This document shows, one piece after another, positions 37,061 through 48,968 of a DNA stretch of 64,000 bases. Origin of the DNA: Symsagittifera roscoffensis (Eukaryota > Xenacoelomorpha > Acoela > Convolutidae); contig NC_087067.1 in the NCBI RefSeq assembly GCF_963678635.1, positions 26,419,547 to 26,483,546 on the forward strand, in the 5' to 3' direction. Each line of letters begins with the position of its first letter. Position 1 is the stretch's first letter. The position numbers were made by a program, and so were the translations under genes. Under the pieces are notes generated by a model, which was not told where the DNA came from, searched no databases, and saw only the letters and a list, made by a program, of their open reading frames with translations.

Positions 37061-37462
37061 GGCCTCCTTGTAGCTATCAGGAGGCCTCCTTGGCCTCCTT
37101 GTAGCAAAAAACCTTCTCCAACTAGGCTTCAAAAAGTAAATTTTAGTTTCTTCTAACCCTATTTATTTTTTAAATTAATGCGAATGGGCATCTCTAGTAT
37201 TAGTTGCATAAATTCAACTCGATAAATTACTCCCTTTTTTTAGCACTCTTCGCTATCGTCACTGAATCAAAATTGATGGTCTTTTCCATTTTTCAAAAAA
37301 TTTTATTGTAAAATAGTTTTACCTTTGATAGCCATCAGATTCAATCTTCACCAAGTCTATTAAAAACTTTAAAGACCAAATTGGGTTTTCACTTTAAATA
37401 GTTTTTTTTTCGTCAGTGTTGGTTTGAAAAAAATTAGAACTTTACGCTCAATTTTTGATATA

Positions 37463-38194
37463 CAGTGCTGATTTAAATTAACCGGACAAAACGCGTTAAA
37501 CTTGAAATTTAAAACGCGTTTTTCTCAAATTGTATTGAGCTTAGGTGAAAACTTATGAAGACAAAACTTTCTTAAAATTTTAGCAGAATTAATATGGTGT
37601 AATTTGTTTTGCGAAATTCGGGTCCAAAATTTTACCCCAAAAATGGGTCATTTTGGCTTTTCTTAGTTAATAAAAAATTACACCGAAAATACCCAGTCGA
37701 TCACAGACATAATTATATCAAAGTGAGCCCCTTACATAGCCCAACAAACTTCAAGGAGGGTATAATCTCCAAAACATTGTATAAGTTAATTAATTTTTGT
37801 TTGATAGACAAAAAAGGTCGTTTTTACTAAGTAAAATACCAACTTTTTATTTAAAAACAATTTTTAAACAATTTGCAATTTTTTTTGGAGAAAAATTTTT
37901 TCATAGAGTTTCTTGGGCTGCGTAAGGAGCTCACTTTGATATAATTATGTCTTTGATCGACTGGGTATTTTCGGTGTAATTTTTGATTAACTAAGAAAAG
38001 CCAAAATGACCCATTTTTGGGGTAAAATTTTGGGCCCGAATTTCGCAAAACAAATTACACCATATTAATTCTGCTATAATTTTAAGCAAGTTTTGTCTTC
38101 ATAAGTTTTCACCTAAACTCAATACAATTTGAGAAAAACGCGTTTTAAATTTCAAGTTTAACGCGTTTTGTCCGGTTAATTTAAATCAGCACTG
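37463..38194. mobile_element. palindromic Tc1-type MITE (732 bp) with TA duplication
   Basis: The ends are CAGTGCTGATTTAAATTAAC and its inverse, flanked by TA (37461-37462 and 38195-38196). Each arm is about 340 bp and the two arms are inverted copies of each other. The same frame (RNSGPKFYPKNGSFWLFLVN) reads on the plus strand at 37609 and on the minus strand at 38048, which proves the fold-back symmetry. That frame is a by-product, not a gene. The TA target and end sequence match the Tc1-like transposase remnant at 48 kb. Confidence 0.85.
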
Positions 38195-38374
38195 TATAAT
38201 TTGCAAAATAATTAAAAACTGTTGTTTTTTGAGCTCTAAAAAGGAATTTTTTATCTGATTTTTGCCGCAAAATTGATGGGGGTCGAAATTTGCATTGATG
38301 GCCAATTGGGACAAATAACGTTCATTATATAAGTTGTTTTCTCAATTCACTGATATTTAGATGTTTTTTGAACT

Positions 38375-38945
38375 TATCTTTGAGCTATTGGTTTTTTGAG
38401 TAATCTTAAAGCTATTAATTTTTTGAGCTTTAAACTTAAAATACATTGTAAAGTTATGTGTGACTATTTTGCAAAGCTATGAGGACATGAAACTTGAAAG
38501 CTAGTTTACTTTTGATACTTAACACTCAAAATACAGTTTTATGAGTCTTTCCTCATCAAACTGAAACAAAACTATTTTTTTTCTTTTTTTTTCAAATAGG
38601 TAGCGAAAATTACCAGTATCTATCATTCAGTAAGGTTGATGCTTTTTCACGCTTTCTGGCGGTTGTCGACTTGTTAACGCATCTTTTGCAGAAAAGCTCC
38701 TCAATTCAGATTCGAATAAATCGAACAAAATCTTAATCGAACAAATAATCGAACAAATTATAGACAAAAAAATGAGGATAAAAAGTTCTGATATTTTCAC
38801 AAACAATTTTAGTGAGAATCATATTGTTTTCCAACAGATGTTAAACCATCAAAACAAGTCGATTTGTTCAGTTCAAAGTTAAAATAAATCACGGTTTTAG
38901 TTTTTATTTCATTTTTTCTACAACAAGTGACTGCATATTTTTAAA
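38375..38945 (+). repeat. direct duplication, copy 1
   Basis: Shares tatctatcattcagt, aggttgatgctttttcacgc, tttctggcggttgtcgactt and the following aacgcatcttttgcagaaaa with copy 2 about 0.7 kb downstream. No coding content. Confidence 0.7.
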
Positions 38946-39104
38946 CTTATCTTGAACCGATTTAATCAATCTGTATGATGGGCTGATTTTGACGTCCAAA
39001 TCTTGCAATATGTTTCCCGGCAAAAATTTTTAAGTCAAAATGCAAACTTTTTTCATTTTTAATTTTCAAAATTGATTGCAATTTGAAAGAAACAAATCTG
39101 ACAA

Positions 39105-39605
39105 AATGATTTTTTGAGTCATCTTAAAGCTATTATTTTTTTGAGCTCTAAACTTCAAATACATTATTTTTTGCAAAGGTATGAGGACATGTATTTTGGA
39201 AACTTGTTTACTTACGATAATTAAGGACTCAAACAGTTTTTTGAGTCCTTTCTCATCACACTGAAACATAACTATTTTTTTTCATTTTTTTTTCAATTAG
39301 GCAGCGAAAATGACCAGTATCTATCATTCAGTTAGGTTGATGCTTTTTCACGCTTTCTGGCGGTTGTCGACTTGTTAACGCATCTTTTGCAGAAAAACTC
39401 CTCAATTCAGATTCGAATAAATCGAACAAAATCTTAATCGAACAAAAAATTGAACAAATTGTAGACAAAAAATGAAGATAAAAAGTTCTTCAATTTTCAC
39501 AAAAAGTTTTAGTGATAATTATATTAATTTCCAACATCTTTTACACCATCAAAACGAGTCCATTTGCTCAGTTCAAAATTTTTTTTCAACAAGTGACTGC
39601 ATATT
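39105..39605 (+). repeat. direct duplication, copy 2
   Basis: Second copy of the 38.4-38.9 kb block, including the gattcgaataaatcgaacaa stretch. Differences are scattered substitutions and poly-T length. Confidence 0.7.
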
Positions 39606-41296
39606 CCATTTATCCGATTGCCTTTAATCATTATTCGATGCATTTTTTTCCTTAAGATGCAGTGAAAACTCCAAAACTGCCAAAAAAGCACGAACATAAA
39701 GTAATGAAAGGGTTGCCTATAACTCGAAAATGAATCATTAATTTAAACTTCAATGAGATGAGAGAAGATTCATGAAAACTTGATTTTAAAACACCAATCT
39801 TTCATGCTTGAAACGCTTCAGCGTGTATTAAATTCGACTCAAGTGTTCCGATTTGATTTGAGGCAATGATTTTGTTTTAAGGTTGTCATTTTTTTCAAAT
39901 TTTTATTAAACTATTAAAATAAAATACTATACCATACAGATTAAGAGCAGTGTGAACATTCCGGCCGACGCCTTGATAGGAAGAGATATAATCCTTTGCT
40001 ATAACAAAACTCTGTTTGGACGGAACTAGCTTTATTGATACCATTTTACCAACAAGTTGTCCGTCTCTCTGAACGTTCTGGCTCCCCTTGAACGTCTATT
40101 GACCAGTTTTAGGTTTTAGAAGAGAAGATGAAGCTCAAAAACAAAATTGCGTATTATTATTGCGTATTCATGCTATTATATTTTTTATTATGTTTTTAAT
40201 ACGTTGATGACGCACCGTATTCATTAGAACGACTAGCTGGTCTCGATTCAATTTGAAACATTTTATAAGGTGGACTGATGTGTTAAAAGTACGAGGTTTA
40301 TCGCGTGTTAATCATCCCAAGTTGGCAAAATAAGCAAATTTTGAAGCATAAAACCTTCCTTTTAATGTCCGAAAATCAAAAATAACAACAAATCGAATAA
40401 TTTTTTAAGTTTTAACCTCAAAAACTTTCAGTTGATTTAATTTAAAAAATACTTGGTTTCATTTTAAAAAATGAATAATTAAAACATCTAAACTCGACCC
40501 GATTGCAAAAATTTTATACTTTTCTGTGAAATTCGGGACAAAACTGTTAACTAATTGTAACAAAACCAAAAAAAAATAGATTTTCATTAGGAGCAATTAG
40601 TCATCTCGAACGCACAATGCTTTTTGAGCACTTTTTTGTTGAAAAGTTTATACTACTTTCAGTTGAGAAAAGCTGCGGTCGAGCTAACCATCGTTGTACG
40701 TGGTATTCCTTGTGAGTAAATAGAAAAAAGTTGCTAAATTTCTGAATTTTTTCTTGCATGTAATTTTCTCTACCTACAAGTTACTGCATATGCTTAGAAG
40801 ATATTCAAAATAGTCTGGGTAAAACGTATAATCGGTGGCACTTTTTTTCTTGGAATATCATTTTATGCTCAGTCAGCAGGTTGAAACTGATATAAGAATG
40901 CGAGGAGAACATAAAATGATCGTATCAGCGCAAAGCACTTAGTATTGCGATTGAAACTTAAAGTCCATGAAATAGCTTTTTACATAATAATTTCAATTGA
41001 AAACTTTTTTCCAGGTTTTTGGTAAACAAATTTTTGCCAACACACTGGTGTTTATCCACTAATTTTGTCTAAGTTCTATTACAAGCAAACTGATATCCGA
41101 TTACTTCCAAAAAACTAAAGCATATATTCGACCAAAAAAAACAGTCCAAAACCTTCTTCGTTTTTTTGCCGTGCCCATTACTTCAAAACCTATAAAAATT
41201 AACGTTGAATTCGCCCAAAAAACTAATGATGGATCGGCCAAAGTTGAAGTCTTAAGCTTGTACCAAAAGCGCTGGTTATAAATGACCTCCCGGGTT
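39606..41296. other. AT-rich DNA with one very old Helentron-like relic
   Basis: Between about 40060 and 40400, fragments such as gaacgttctggctccccttg, ggtttatcgcgtgttaatca and ccaagttggcaaaataagc keep the order of the Helentron-like family but are heavily diverged. Nothing else is supported. Confidence 0.4.
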
Positions 41297-42090
41297 GAGC
41301 TCACATTGAAAAATAGCGTCAAAAAAATGAAAAAAAAAACAGCGATCGCCATCGATGAATTATCGATGTTCATTGCCAGAATATCAAATTTTATCGATAA
41401 ATAGCGCTAATTTGGCTTATTTTCAGCGATGCAACAGCGATAAAAAAAACCTATCAAAATGAGAAAAAGTTGGTCTCTAACAGGGGTTAGATCCCCTTAC
41501 CTTTTTGAAAAATATTCATATTAGAAAAATTAGTTTTCACAGATTTTGCAATAAACATCGCAAAAACGAGCTCACATTGAAAATTAGCGTCAAAAAAGTG
41601 AAAAAAAACAGCGATCGCCATCGATGAATTATCGATGTTCATTGCCAGAATATCAAATTTTATCGATGAATAGCGCTAATTTGGCTTATTTTCAGCGATG
41701 CAACAGCGATAAAAAAAACCTATCAAAATGAGAAAAAATTGGTCTCTAACAGGGGTTAGATCCCCTTACCTTTTTGAAAAATATTCATATTAGAAAAATT
41801 AGTTTTCACAGATTTTGCAATAAACATCGCAAAATCGAGCTCACATTGAAAATTAGCGTCAAAAAAGTGAAAAAAAAACAGCGATCGCCATCGATGAATT
41901 ATCGATGTTCATTGCCAGAATATCAAATTTTATCGATAAATAGCGCTAATTTGGCTTATTTTCAGCGATGCAACAGCGATAAAAAAAACCTATCAAAATG
42001 AGAAAAAATTGGTCTCTAACAGGGGTTAGATCCCCTTACCTTTTTGAAAAATGTTCATATTAGAAAAATTAGTTTTCACAGATTTTGCAA
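41297..42090. repeat. tandem triplet of a 270-bp unit
   Basis: gagctcacattgaaaa starts units at 41297, 41568 and 41837 (steps 271 and 269 bp). Copies are nearly identical. Each unit is rich in dyads: atcgatgaattatcgat, gcgatcgc, ttatcgataa. No protein is conserved in it. Confidence 0.9.
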
Positions 42091-43471
42091 TAAAAAAAAT
42101 CTTCAGCTAAAAAAACGTTAGAAAAAACAAAAATGTTGTTTGCGTGATCCTTCTAATACAAAAAAAAACGTAAGCAAAATCGCTTCTTGCTTTTTGAAAG
42201 CCATTCAAGTACAAACTCAACTTCCGTTGTTCCGTCCGTTATTACACAAAACGACATATGAGTCCAACGTCACATAATTACATGACCGAATAAAAGTCAG
42301 ATTCGACTTGCCTCTCTACACGTAGTCTTATGAATACTTGCCAATCGATTTCTTTTAGCGTCAATGTCCGCGATGCGGTTTTTGAAAGAAAATTACAAGA
42401 AAGAAATGCCTGTGATGATAATATGTTTGTAGTACATACATCATTTGATGTATACAAAAACTAATTGATCGGGCAGTCGAGAAAAACAATCGTTTTTAGG
42501 AAGGTTGCTTGGAGTAAGGTGAAAATTTGATTGTGTGGCTTTCTTTTAGCTGGTTGAGAACTTTTTTGATAATAAACTTTCATAATAACTGAAAAAGTTT
42601 CAACTTTTTTTTTCAAAATTAGTCAATTTTGGTCACGCAACATTTTTCAGAACCATATATAGTCAGTTTTCAAAAAACTGAGCTCACATTTTTCCAATCA
42701 AACGACCGTTTTTTACGCTTATCGGAGTTTGATTGAGCGAACGTGAAGAAAACTGCGTATGCGCCTAGTTAAAAAACTTTCACGCATCATATTTGCGCAC
42801 ACACTTAAAAAAAACTAAGGATACAAAACTTCTGGAAAATGATGATATTCACGAATGAGACCACCATGACAGTTAGAACTACCAGAAAAGTATGTATTTT
42901 TAAGGCTCCAGGGGAAAATTGGCTAATTTGAGAGTCACTAAAATATTGTTAGCTCGGGTGTAATATTTTATGCCAGGCACCAGCCCAATCTGTTGATGGG
43001 GACACAACTATGAAGCTCTTTTCCAGTTTTCCCCGCTTTAAAATTTTTCTGAAACTCTATTTACAAAATTATCCATAAAACGACTTTCGATGCTCTAAAC
43101 TGCAATAAAACGTTTGAGCATAAACAAATGGACAAATTGTTACAATTTTTGTTATATGCAAGATTCTGAATGAACAATTTTATAACAATTTCTTTTGTTT
43201 TTTTTACGCCGTGTTGGGAAGCTAGAAAAAAGCCAAATATCATACCCAGTCTACCATTAAGACTACGTGTTGATACCACTCGGATCCCGGGTTGACAATA
43301 AACGCCAGTAATCCAATTTCACACTTGTGAAACTAGCATTGTACACGTCCAGTAAAATGTTTGATATTCTAGGACTAGTCTTTTATTGCAGTACGAAATT
43401 GTGTGACTAGCAACTTTTCATTTGATGAAAATGTGTGACTAGTCTTTTCTCCTGGTGTGAAAATTTTTATT

Positions 43472-43473
<2 letters not shown>
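42091..43473. other. no feature supported
   Basis: AT-rich. Repeated tgtgactagtctttt words near 43370-43450 are the only pattern seen before the microsatellite. Confidence 0.35.

Positions 43474-43545
<72 letters not shown>
43474..43545. repeat. (TA)n microsatellite
   Basis: About 72 bp of TA dinucleotides with a single TG interruption near 43527. Confidence 0.95.
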
Positions 43546-43607
43546 TGCGTTTCGCTTAAAATGTTTGTGTTCAGTTCTAAGCTACCCGCATTGGAGTTCC
43601 TTGATTA

Positions 43608-43797
43608 AAAATTGATTATAATTGAGTTTCCTTGTCAGTGTCCACAAAAGTGAAAACAAATCGATTATAATCAATTAAAAATGGATTGTAATATTACTGT
43701 TTTTCGAGGCAACAAAATCCTTTTTTCATCCATTATAATCGATTTATCTTCACTTTTGTGGACACTGACAATTAAACTAAATTATAATCGATTTTCT
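43608..43797. mobile_element. short inverted-repeat element
   Basis: Two arms of about 75-80 bp face each other: ttgtcagtgtccacaaaagt on the left and acttttgtggacactgacaa on the right, extended by aaatcgattataat and its inverse. The loop is ttactgtttttcgaggcaac. No target duplication is obvious. It fits a small fold-back MITE. Confidence 0.65.
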
Positions 43798-44128
43798 TCC
43801 ACTTTACTGAGATGCGAATTTTAACGCCCATAAAGTCTTTTCTAGGTTTTAAATGAAAATTGGTTATGTTGGTTACTTGTTGTTAAAAGTTGTTAAATAA
43901 TCATGCTATAAATTTTTGTGTTTGTACATTTTGCAGAACAATAAACCTTCGACATAAGAGGGTAAAAACGGTGGAAGGGGGCAATTACTAAACAGAACAC
44001 AGTGGAAACAAAAGAGCGATAAGCATGATTATTCTAATAAATATTCAAAAAAAACATAAAATAACTCTTAAAATATGAGTAATTTCATAGAGAACAGTCA
44101 AAATACTTTTTCAGGAGCACCTCTAAAT

Positions 44129-44786
44129 GGGGCGTTCAACAGTGCCGAAAAAGGCGGGAAAATTTCAGAATAATTTACACGCATTTTCTAAAGAGCGGGA
44201 AATTACTGACGCTAATTATCAAAAAAAATCACTCCAATTTTGGCGTCAATATGTCTGCAACTGCAAATTAAACAATAGTTTTGGCGCCCAAACGTGTAAG
44301 CTGCAAATTTTCTCGCTCAAAATCTTAAAGTTTTACTTAATATTGTAAGCGATCGCTGTTTAATTTTTGATTGCCGCACTTAATATGTTCAAATTTGTTC
44401 AAAATTACGGCACTGTTGAACAAAGTTTTCATTTTCGGCACTGTTGAACAAAGTTTTCATTTTCGGAACTGTTGTTCTTCGACACTCTTGTACTGCCCCA
44501 AATTTCAACATATAAAGCGCGGCAATCAAAAATTAAACAGCGATCGTTTACAATATTAAGAAAAAACTTTAAGATTTTGAGCGAGAAAATTTGCAGCTTA
44601 CACGTTTTTGACGCCAAAACAATTGTTTAATTTGCAGTTGCAGACATATTGACGCCAAAATTGGAGTGATTTTCTCTGATAATTAGCGTCAGTAATTTCC
44701 CGCTCTTTGGAAATGGCGTGTAAATTATTCTGAAATTTTCCCGCCTTTTTTGGCACTGTTGTATTTCGGCACTGTTGAACGCCCCC
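44129..44786. mobile_element. fold-back element with arms of about 255 bp
   Basis: Left arm 44129-44380 starts GGGGCGTTCAACAGTGCCGA; right arm 44519-44786 ends with the inverse, cggcactgttgaacgccccc. The arms match through aggcgggaaaatttcag and gctgcaaattttctcgctca. A 138-bp spacer carries repeats of cggcactgttgaacaaagtt, and related words continue right to 44876. No transposase is present. Confidence 0.8.
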
Positions 44787-44887
44787 TAAAATTTGTTCAA
44801 AAATTCGGTACTGTTGAACAACGTTTTCATTTTCGGCACTGTTGTACTTCGGCACTCCTGTACTGCCCCCTCGAAATCATTACGAAC

Positions 44888-45268
44888 AAGACTGTTTGTT
44901 TCAAGGCAAAGCCCTGAAAAATCTTGCTGTCTTTGAATTTCTTTGTAGTAATATTGCTTCAAAAAATTAATGAAAGACTTGAAAAAAAAAACAAGAATTA
45001 AAAAATGTTTTTTTTTCGAGATTTGTTTTGGAAACCCTCCACCCACGCGCCGACTTTAAATACAGTGCGAATAGCTATAATTTAAATGGACTAAAGGGCA
45101 TGTCTCAACTCAATGTTCAACGGATTATGATTTCAATGTTTCTACGACGGATTAAGTCTCCGCTTACGCTTCAATAAAACAAAATTCATCGTTTGTTCGT
45201 TGTCACAAATTGGCAAAATTGGCAACCATTAAACCCCATAATTTTTCGAAAAAACTACAGGTGGAAGT
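44888..45268 (+). mobile_element. Helentron-like element, old truncated copy
   Basis: AAGACTGTTTGTTTCAAGGC, then GGCAAAGCCCTG. It keeps tctaagacgg-like cgacggattaagtctccgct and a cacaaattggcaaaattggc block. The 3' end is replaced at about 45268 by the AATCGAT-rich element fragment. Confidence 0.55.
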
Positions 45269-45274
45269 CAAACA

Positions 45275-45446
45275 TAATTTTTAGCGTTGAAATTAAATCG
45301 ATTTAAATCGTTTTAAAATCGATCCAAATCGATCTGAATTTTTTGTTTTGACTAACTTACTTTTTTACAACTTAAATCGATTTCAATCTAATCTGCATAC
45401 TTTTTTCATACTAAAATCGATCGAAATCCATTTTTGTCAGTGCGGG
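45275..45446 (+). mobile_element. right-end fragment of the AATCGAT-rich TIR element
   Basis: Closely matches the last 170 bp of the complete element at 62289-63637: tttttagcgttgaaatt, ttttttgttttgactaactt, and the terminus ccatttttgtcagtgcggg. The left part is missing. Confidence 0.75.
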
Positions 45447-46107
45447 GTAGTTTAAAGTAGTTTAGAAAAAAAAATTATTTCGATTTCCTTGCAACTTCAG
45501 TGCGGGTTGTTTTGTTACATTTATCAGATTGCAAAAACAACTGCTGGCAATTGACTGTAACTTTTCTTCAGCATTGCAAATCACGTATAATGATGTTTAA
45601 ATCTCTGCCTATGACTTTGTCAAAAATCAAAAAGTCTTCGCGGTAATCTATGCAAGTAGGCCGAGACCGCAACTTTATCCCTCTGCGTATTTTTGAGACA
45701 ATCTTGCTAAGTAAACTGTTATTTTTATAAATACAGATGCAGGTATTTTCCGGTAAAAAACTCCATTGAATACGACTAAGGTACAAATTTTTGATAAGTT
45801 TTTTTTTTGATTTCAGACCACGTTTGCAAATTTAGTTACCCGTTTTTGATTAGGTGATTTTGATCATCTGATATACAGCATAACAGGAGCTCCAAAACCA
45901 AATAATTCCACTCTTGCTACTTTTCTTGACTAAGTTATGATGATTTGGATTTTGCAATATGACAAAATTGTGGTAATAAAAGAGATTTTGCAATATGACA
46001 TAATTGTGGTAATTGCTCATATTTTCCACTTTTCGGTTAATGACGCCTTTATGATGTTCTCGTGATCTATTTCCAATTGATTTTGATGTTTCCTGCTATT
46101 TATAAAC

Positions 46108-46480
46108 AAGAAGGCCCGTATACCAAGGCAAAGCTCTGATGATTTTGACTGCCACCTACCTCCCGTAAACAGTAAGCAATAGTTTTGCTTGAAAAAAGAT
46201 TTAAAACCATAAATTTTGAACAGTTGCCAACTTTAGGTGTAAAAAACCGAATCGCATAAAATTAAAACTTCCGAAGGGCTTGCCGCAATCCAATTTGGAA
46301 TAATTGTTCGTGCGGTATAAATTGCCATGCTTATATGTTTTGCATTACGCAACTAGTTAGTCGCTTGTAATTTTTAACGGAAAATTATCGTTTTGAACAG
46401 GGCCAGTTTGGTTGATTTGGGTGGATTAACGCGTAATGTTTTTCATCCTGTTAAAAAGTTAGTGGCATTCTAAATTATTT
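46108..46480 (+). mobile_element. Helentron-like element, very old copy
   Basis: aagaaggcccgtataccaag, then ggcaaagctctga and the block gggcttgccgcaatccaatt. Both ends are poorly preserved. Confidence 0.4.
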
Positions 46481-46608
46481 AAAACAGAATAAAAAGAAAA
46501 CAGTCAGTGCCCCGCCAGGAAAAATGTTTCATAAATAAAATTTCATTGAATGAAAATCAAAAACTAATACAACTATTAGTTGCTTTCATCGGAAATTGCA
46601 AAGAAAGA

Positions 46609-47130
46609 AGACTGATCGTATATCATGGCTGAGCTCTGAATGTTTCAGCTGACCACTAAGTGATATCGTATAATTGATGCTAAACATTTTTATAGAAAAC
46701 CATAATGTTGTATAATATCAAACATCAAAAGACAAAGTTCCAGTGGTAAAAACTTAAAACGGTTGCCCAGTTAGCTTACCCCAATTCAATTTAGAACGAG
46801 GCCAAACTGTGCATTTTATTAATTGTAAAAATCTCCGCAACAAGGACTCTCTTTTTGTTCTTCTTTTGTATGATCATGCCCAGAAATCTTCACCAGGCAT
46901 CAATAGAAAACGTTAGGTTTTCGGTTTTTTTAAACAAAATCTACACAACGGGTACAAATTAGTCCAAAGAATGGCCAAATTGGCAGTTTTCAAACGCCAA
47001 GAAATTAATAAAAAGTAATCAAAGGTGGAATTTTTTTAAATTAAACTCAGGTAGTCGATACCTTCAATGGGTTATAACGTTTTTTGGTAAATCGTAGGAT
47101 TTTGACCGAATAAAAAAATCAAAATCTTCG
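46609..47130 (+). mobile_element. Helentron-like element, old copy
   Basis: aagactgatcgtatatcatg, then ggctgagctctgaatgtttc, agcttaccccaattcaattt and ggccaaattggcagttttca. It lacks a clear right terminus. Confidence 0.45.
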
Positions 47131-47744
47131 AAAACTGTATTAATTACAACATAATATAGCTTTGCTGTCAGTGCTAGTGAAATTTTCCATTTGAATTCTT
47201 CAGTTCCGGATTGTTAAAAAAACGCTGTTTTTTGTCTTTTTGCTTCAACTTATAAACAAGGTGGAGAAAAAAAACTTTATGCTCTGAATGATTTTTTCTT
47301 TTGACGGAAAATTTTTGACGGAAATTTAAATAATAAATTTCTTGGATGTTTACGAAGCTTCTGCTCTTAAATTTTCTGTATAACCTAGCTAAGAAAAAAG
47401 AATTGGATAAGACGCAGTGAGCTGTGAGCTGAATTGTTCTAAATTTTCGAAATTTCAACAAATTTCAAGTTTTTTCTATTTTTATAGAGCCAAAAATAGT
47501 TTTTTTTTGAATATTTTACGTTGTACTTAAACAACTTTTTCATAAAACATACATTACGAGGCCAAAATGTGCACTGGACAGGCGCACAATTTTGTGTCTG
47601 TATATTCCTGGATTCCAGAGACAAATCTTTAAACATGTTCCAAAATGTAGGTGGATTGCACTTACAAATTTTTGTGCATTCTGCGTACAAATACCTGTAA
47701 CGTAAATTTTGTCGGCACATTTGTTTTGTTGCGTATTCCGCAAC

Positions 47745-47945
47745 AAGCAAATATAGCTTGTTGATCTGGATTTCGCAATTGTATGCGGATTACGCAAAAT
47801 GTAAGTGGAATCCGCAAAATGTAAGTAGAATCTGCAAATTTAAGTGGAAACCGCAAACAAAACGCGGATTAGACTTACAATTCGAGGATTCCGTTTACAA
47901 TTTACGGATTTCACTTACAGTTAAAGAATTTTGTGACAGCCTAAG
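47745..47945. repeat. degenerate inverted minisatellite
   Basis: Short units aagtggaatccgcaaaatgt repeat about four times to 47860, then appear in the opposite orientation (cggatttcacttaca, gaggattccgtttacaattt). Together they form an imperfect large hairpin just upstream of the transposase pseudogene. Confidence 0.6.
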
Positions 47946-48104
47946 TTTACTGAACATATATAATATCATTTGCTCATGGATTCCACAAACTGGTTCCGGA
48001 TTTCACACTTTTTGTTGCGGATTCCGCAAGCTTGCCTGTATTTGGAGCGTCTCAGGAGCTTCGAATGAAAATTGAACCAGCTTTATATTTATCCGCCAGC
48101 AAAA

Positions 48105-48812
48105 TTCGATCCACTTTTGTTCAAGAAAGGTCTGAGAGCACGAGTCATTGCCAAAAAACCCAAAATTTCGGACATCAACAGAAAGAAAAAAAACGCAAAA
48201 AATGGTTCCAAAATTTTCGAGAAAAACCACAAAATTTTTGGGAAAATGTGTTTTTTTTCAGACAAAACCATCGTTGAATTATACTCCAGTGCCAAGATTT
48301 TACGTGAGACGACCCCCAAATATGCGTTATCATCCCAATTATGTTACTTCAACGGCAAAATTTGGAGGAAAAAGGGTGATGTTTTGGGGCTACATAAAAT
48401 TTTCTGGCGAAAAAGATTTTGTAGTCATCGACGGAAACATTAACTCTAACAAATACTGCAAATTAATTGAAACTCACGTGATGGAAAACATTTATCTGGA
48501 TGAAATTTTTGAGCAAGACAATGCCAGTTGCCATAATTTGAAATTTTCGACAAACTTTTTCCAGGAAAAAGGTTTTCAAGTGTTGGAAAATTGGCCCCCA
48601 CAATCTCCAGATTTGAATATTATTGAAAATTTATGGAAATCAATGAAACAGAAAGTTCGTGAAAAACACCCTAGAACAGTTGAAGAAGTTATTCGTCAAG
48701 TTTTTAAAACTTTTTTGGCAACTCCGTACGACTAGATTCATCGGTTATATCGGAGCATTCCTCGTAGAATAAATGCAGTTCTTAAAAATAATGGTTATCA
48801 AACCAAGTACTA
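48105..48812 (+). pseudogene. Tc1-like transposase, broken
   Basis: The plus strand carries the catalytic half of a Tc1/mariner transposase, the DDE enzyme that cuts and joins the element ends at TA sites. In one frame (from about 48105) I see AKKPKISDINRKKK and FSDKTIVELYSSAK, the first catalytic D region. After a frameshift near 48298 the next frame reads FYVRRPPNMRYHP, then KRVMFWGYIKFSGEKDF, EQDNASCH (second D) and WPPQSPDLNIIENLW (E). By my count 35 residues separate the second D and the E, one more than the usual 34 of Tc1. An in-frame TAG at 48733 precedes the C-terminal tail, which ends at 48812. The N-terminal DNA-binding domains are not recognisable. With a frameshift and a nonsense codon it cannot make a full enzyme. 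Confidence 0.8.
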
Positions 48813-48940
48813 AATTTGTTGATTTTTGTTTAATTTTTATCTGTCTTTGTTAATTAGTTATAAAATTTTGAGTAAAAGTCAAAAAAAGTGTAAATTAGGT
48901 GTTAATATCATTAGAGTTCTTAGTTTTCACACCTTTTCTT

Positions 48941-48966
48941 AGTCCGGACAATTTAAATCAGCACTG
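48941..48966 (+). repeat. right terminal inverted repeat of the Tc1-like element
   Basis: Reads agtccggacaatttaaatca then gcactg, the inverse of CAGTGCTGATTTAAATT...CCGGAC, the end used by the palindromic MITEs. The following TA (48967-48968) is shared with the next element. I found no matching left end upstream, so the element is 5'-truncated or too decayed. Confidence 0.75.
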
Positions 48967-48968
48967 TA

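Noticed and set aside
37609-38048. Matching 65-73-codon frames on opposite strands
   Set aside because: They are the two inverted arms of a palindromic MITE, not genes.
43474-43545. TATA-type promoter
   Set aside because: It is a TA microsatellite with no gene downstream on either strand.
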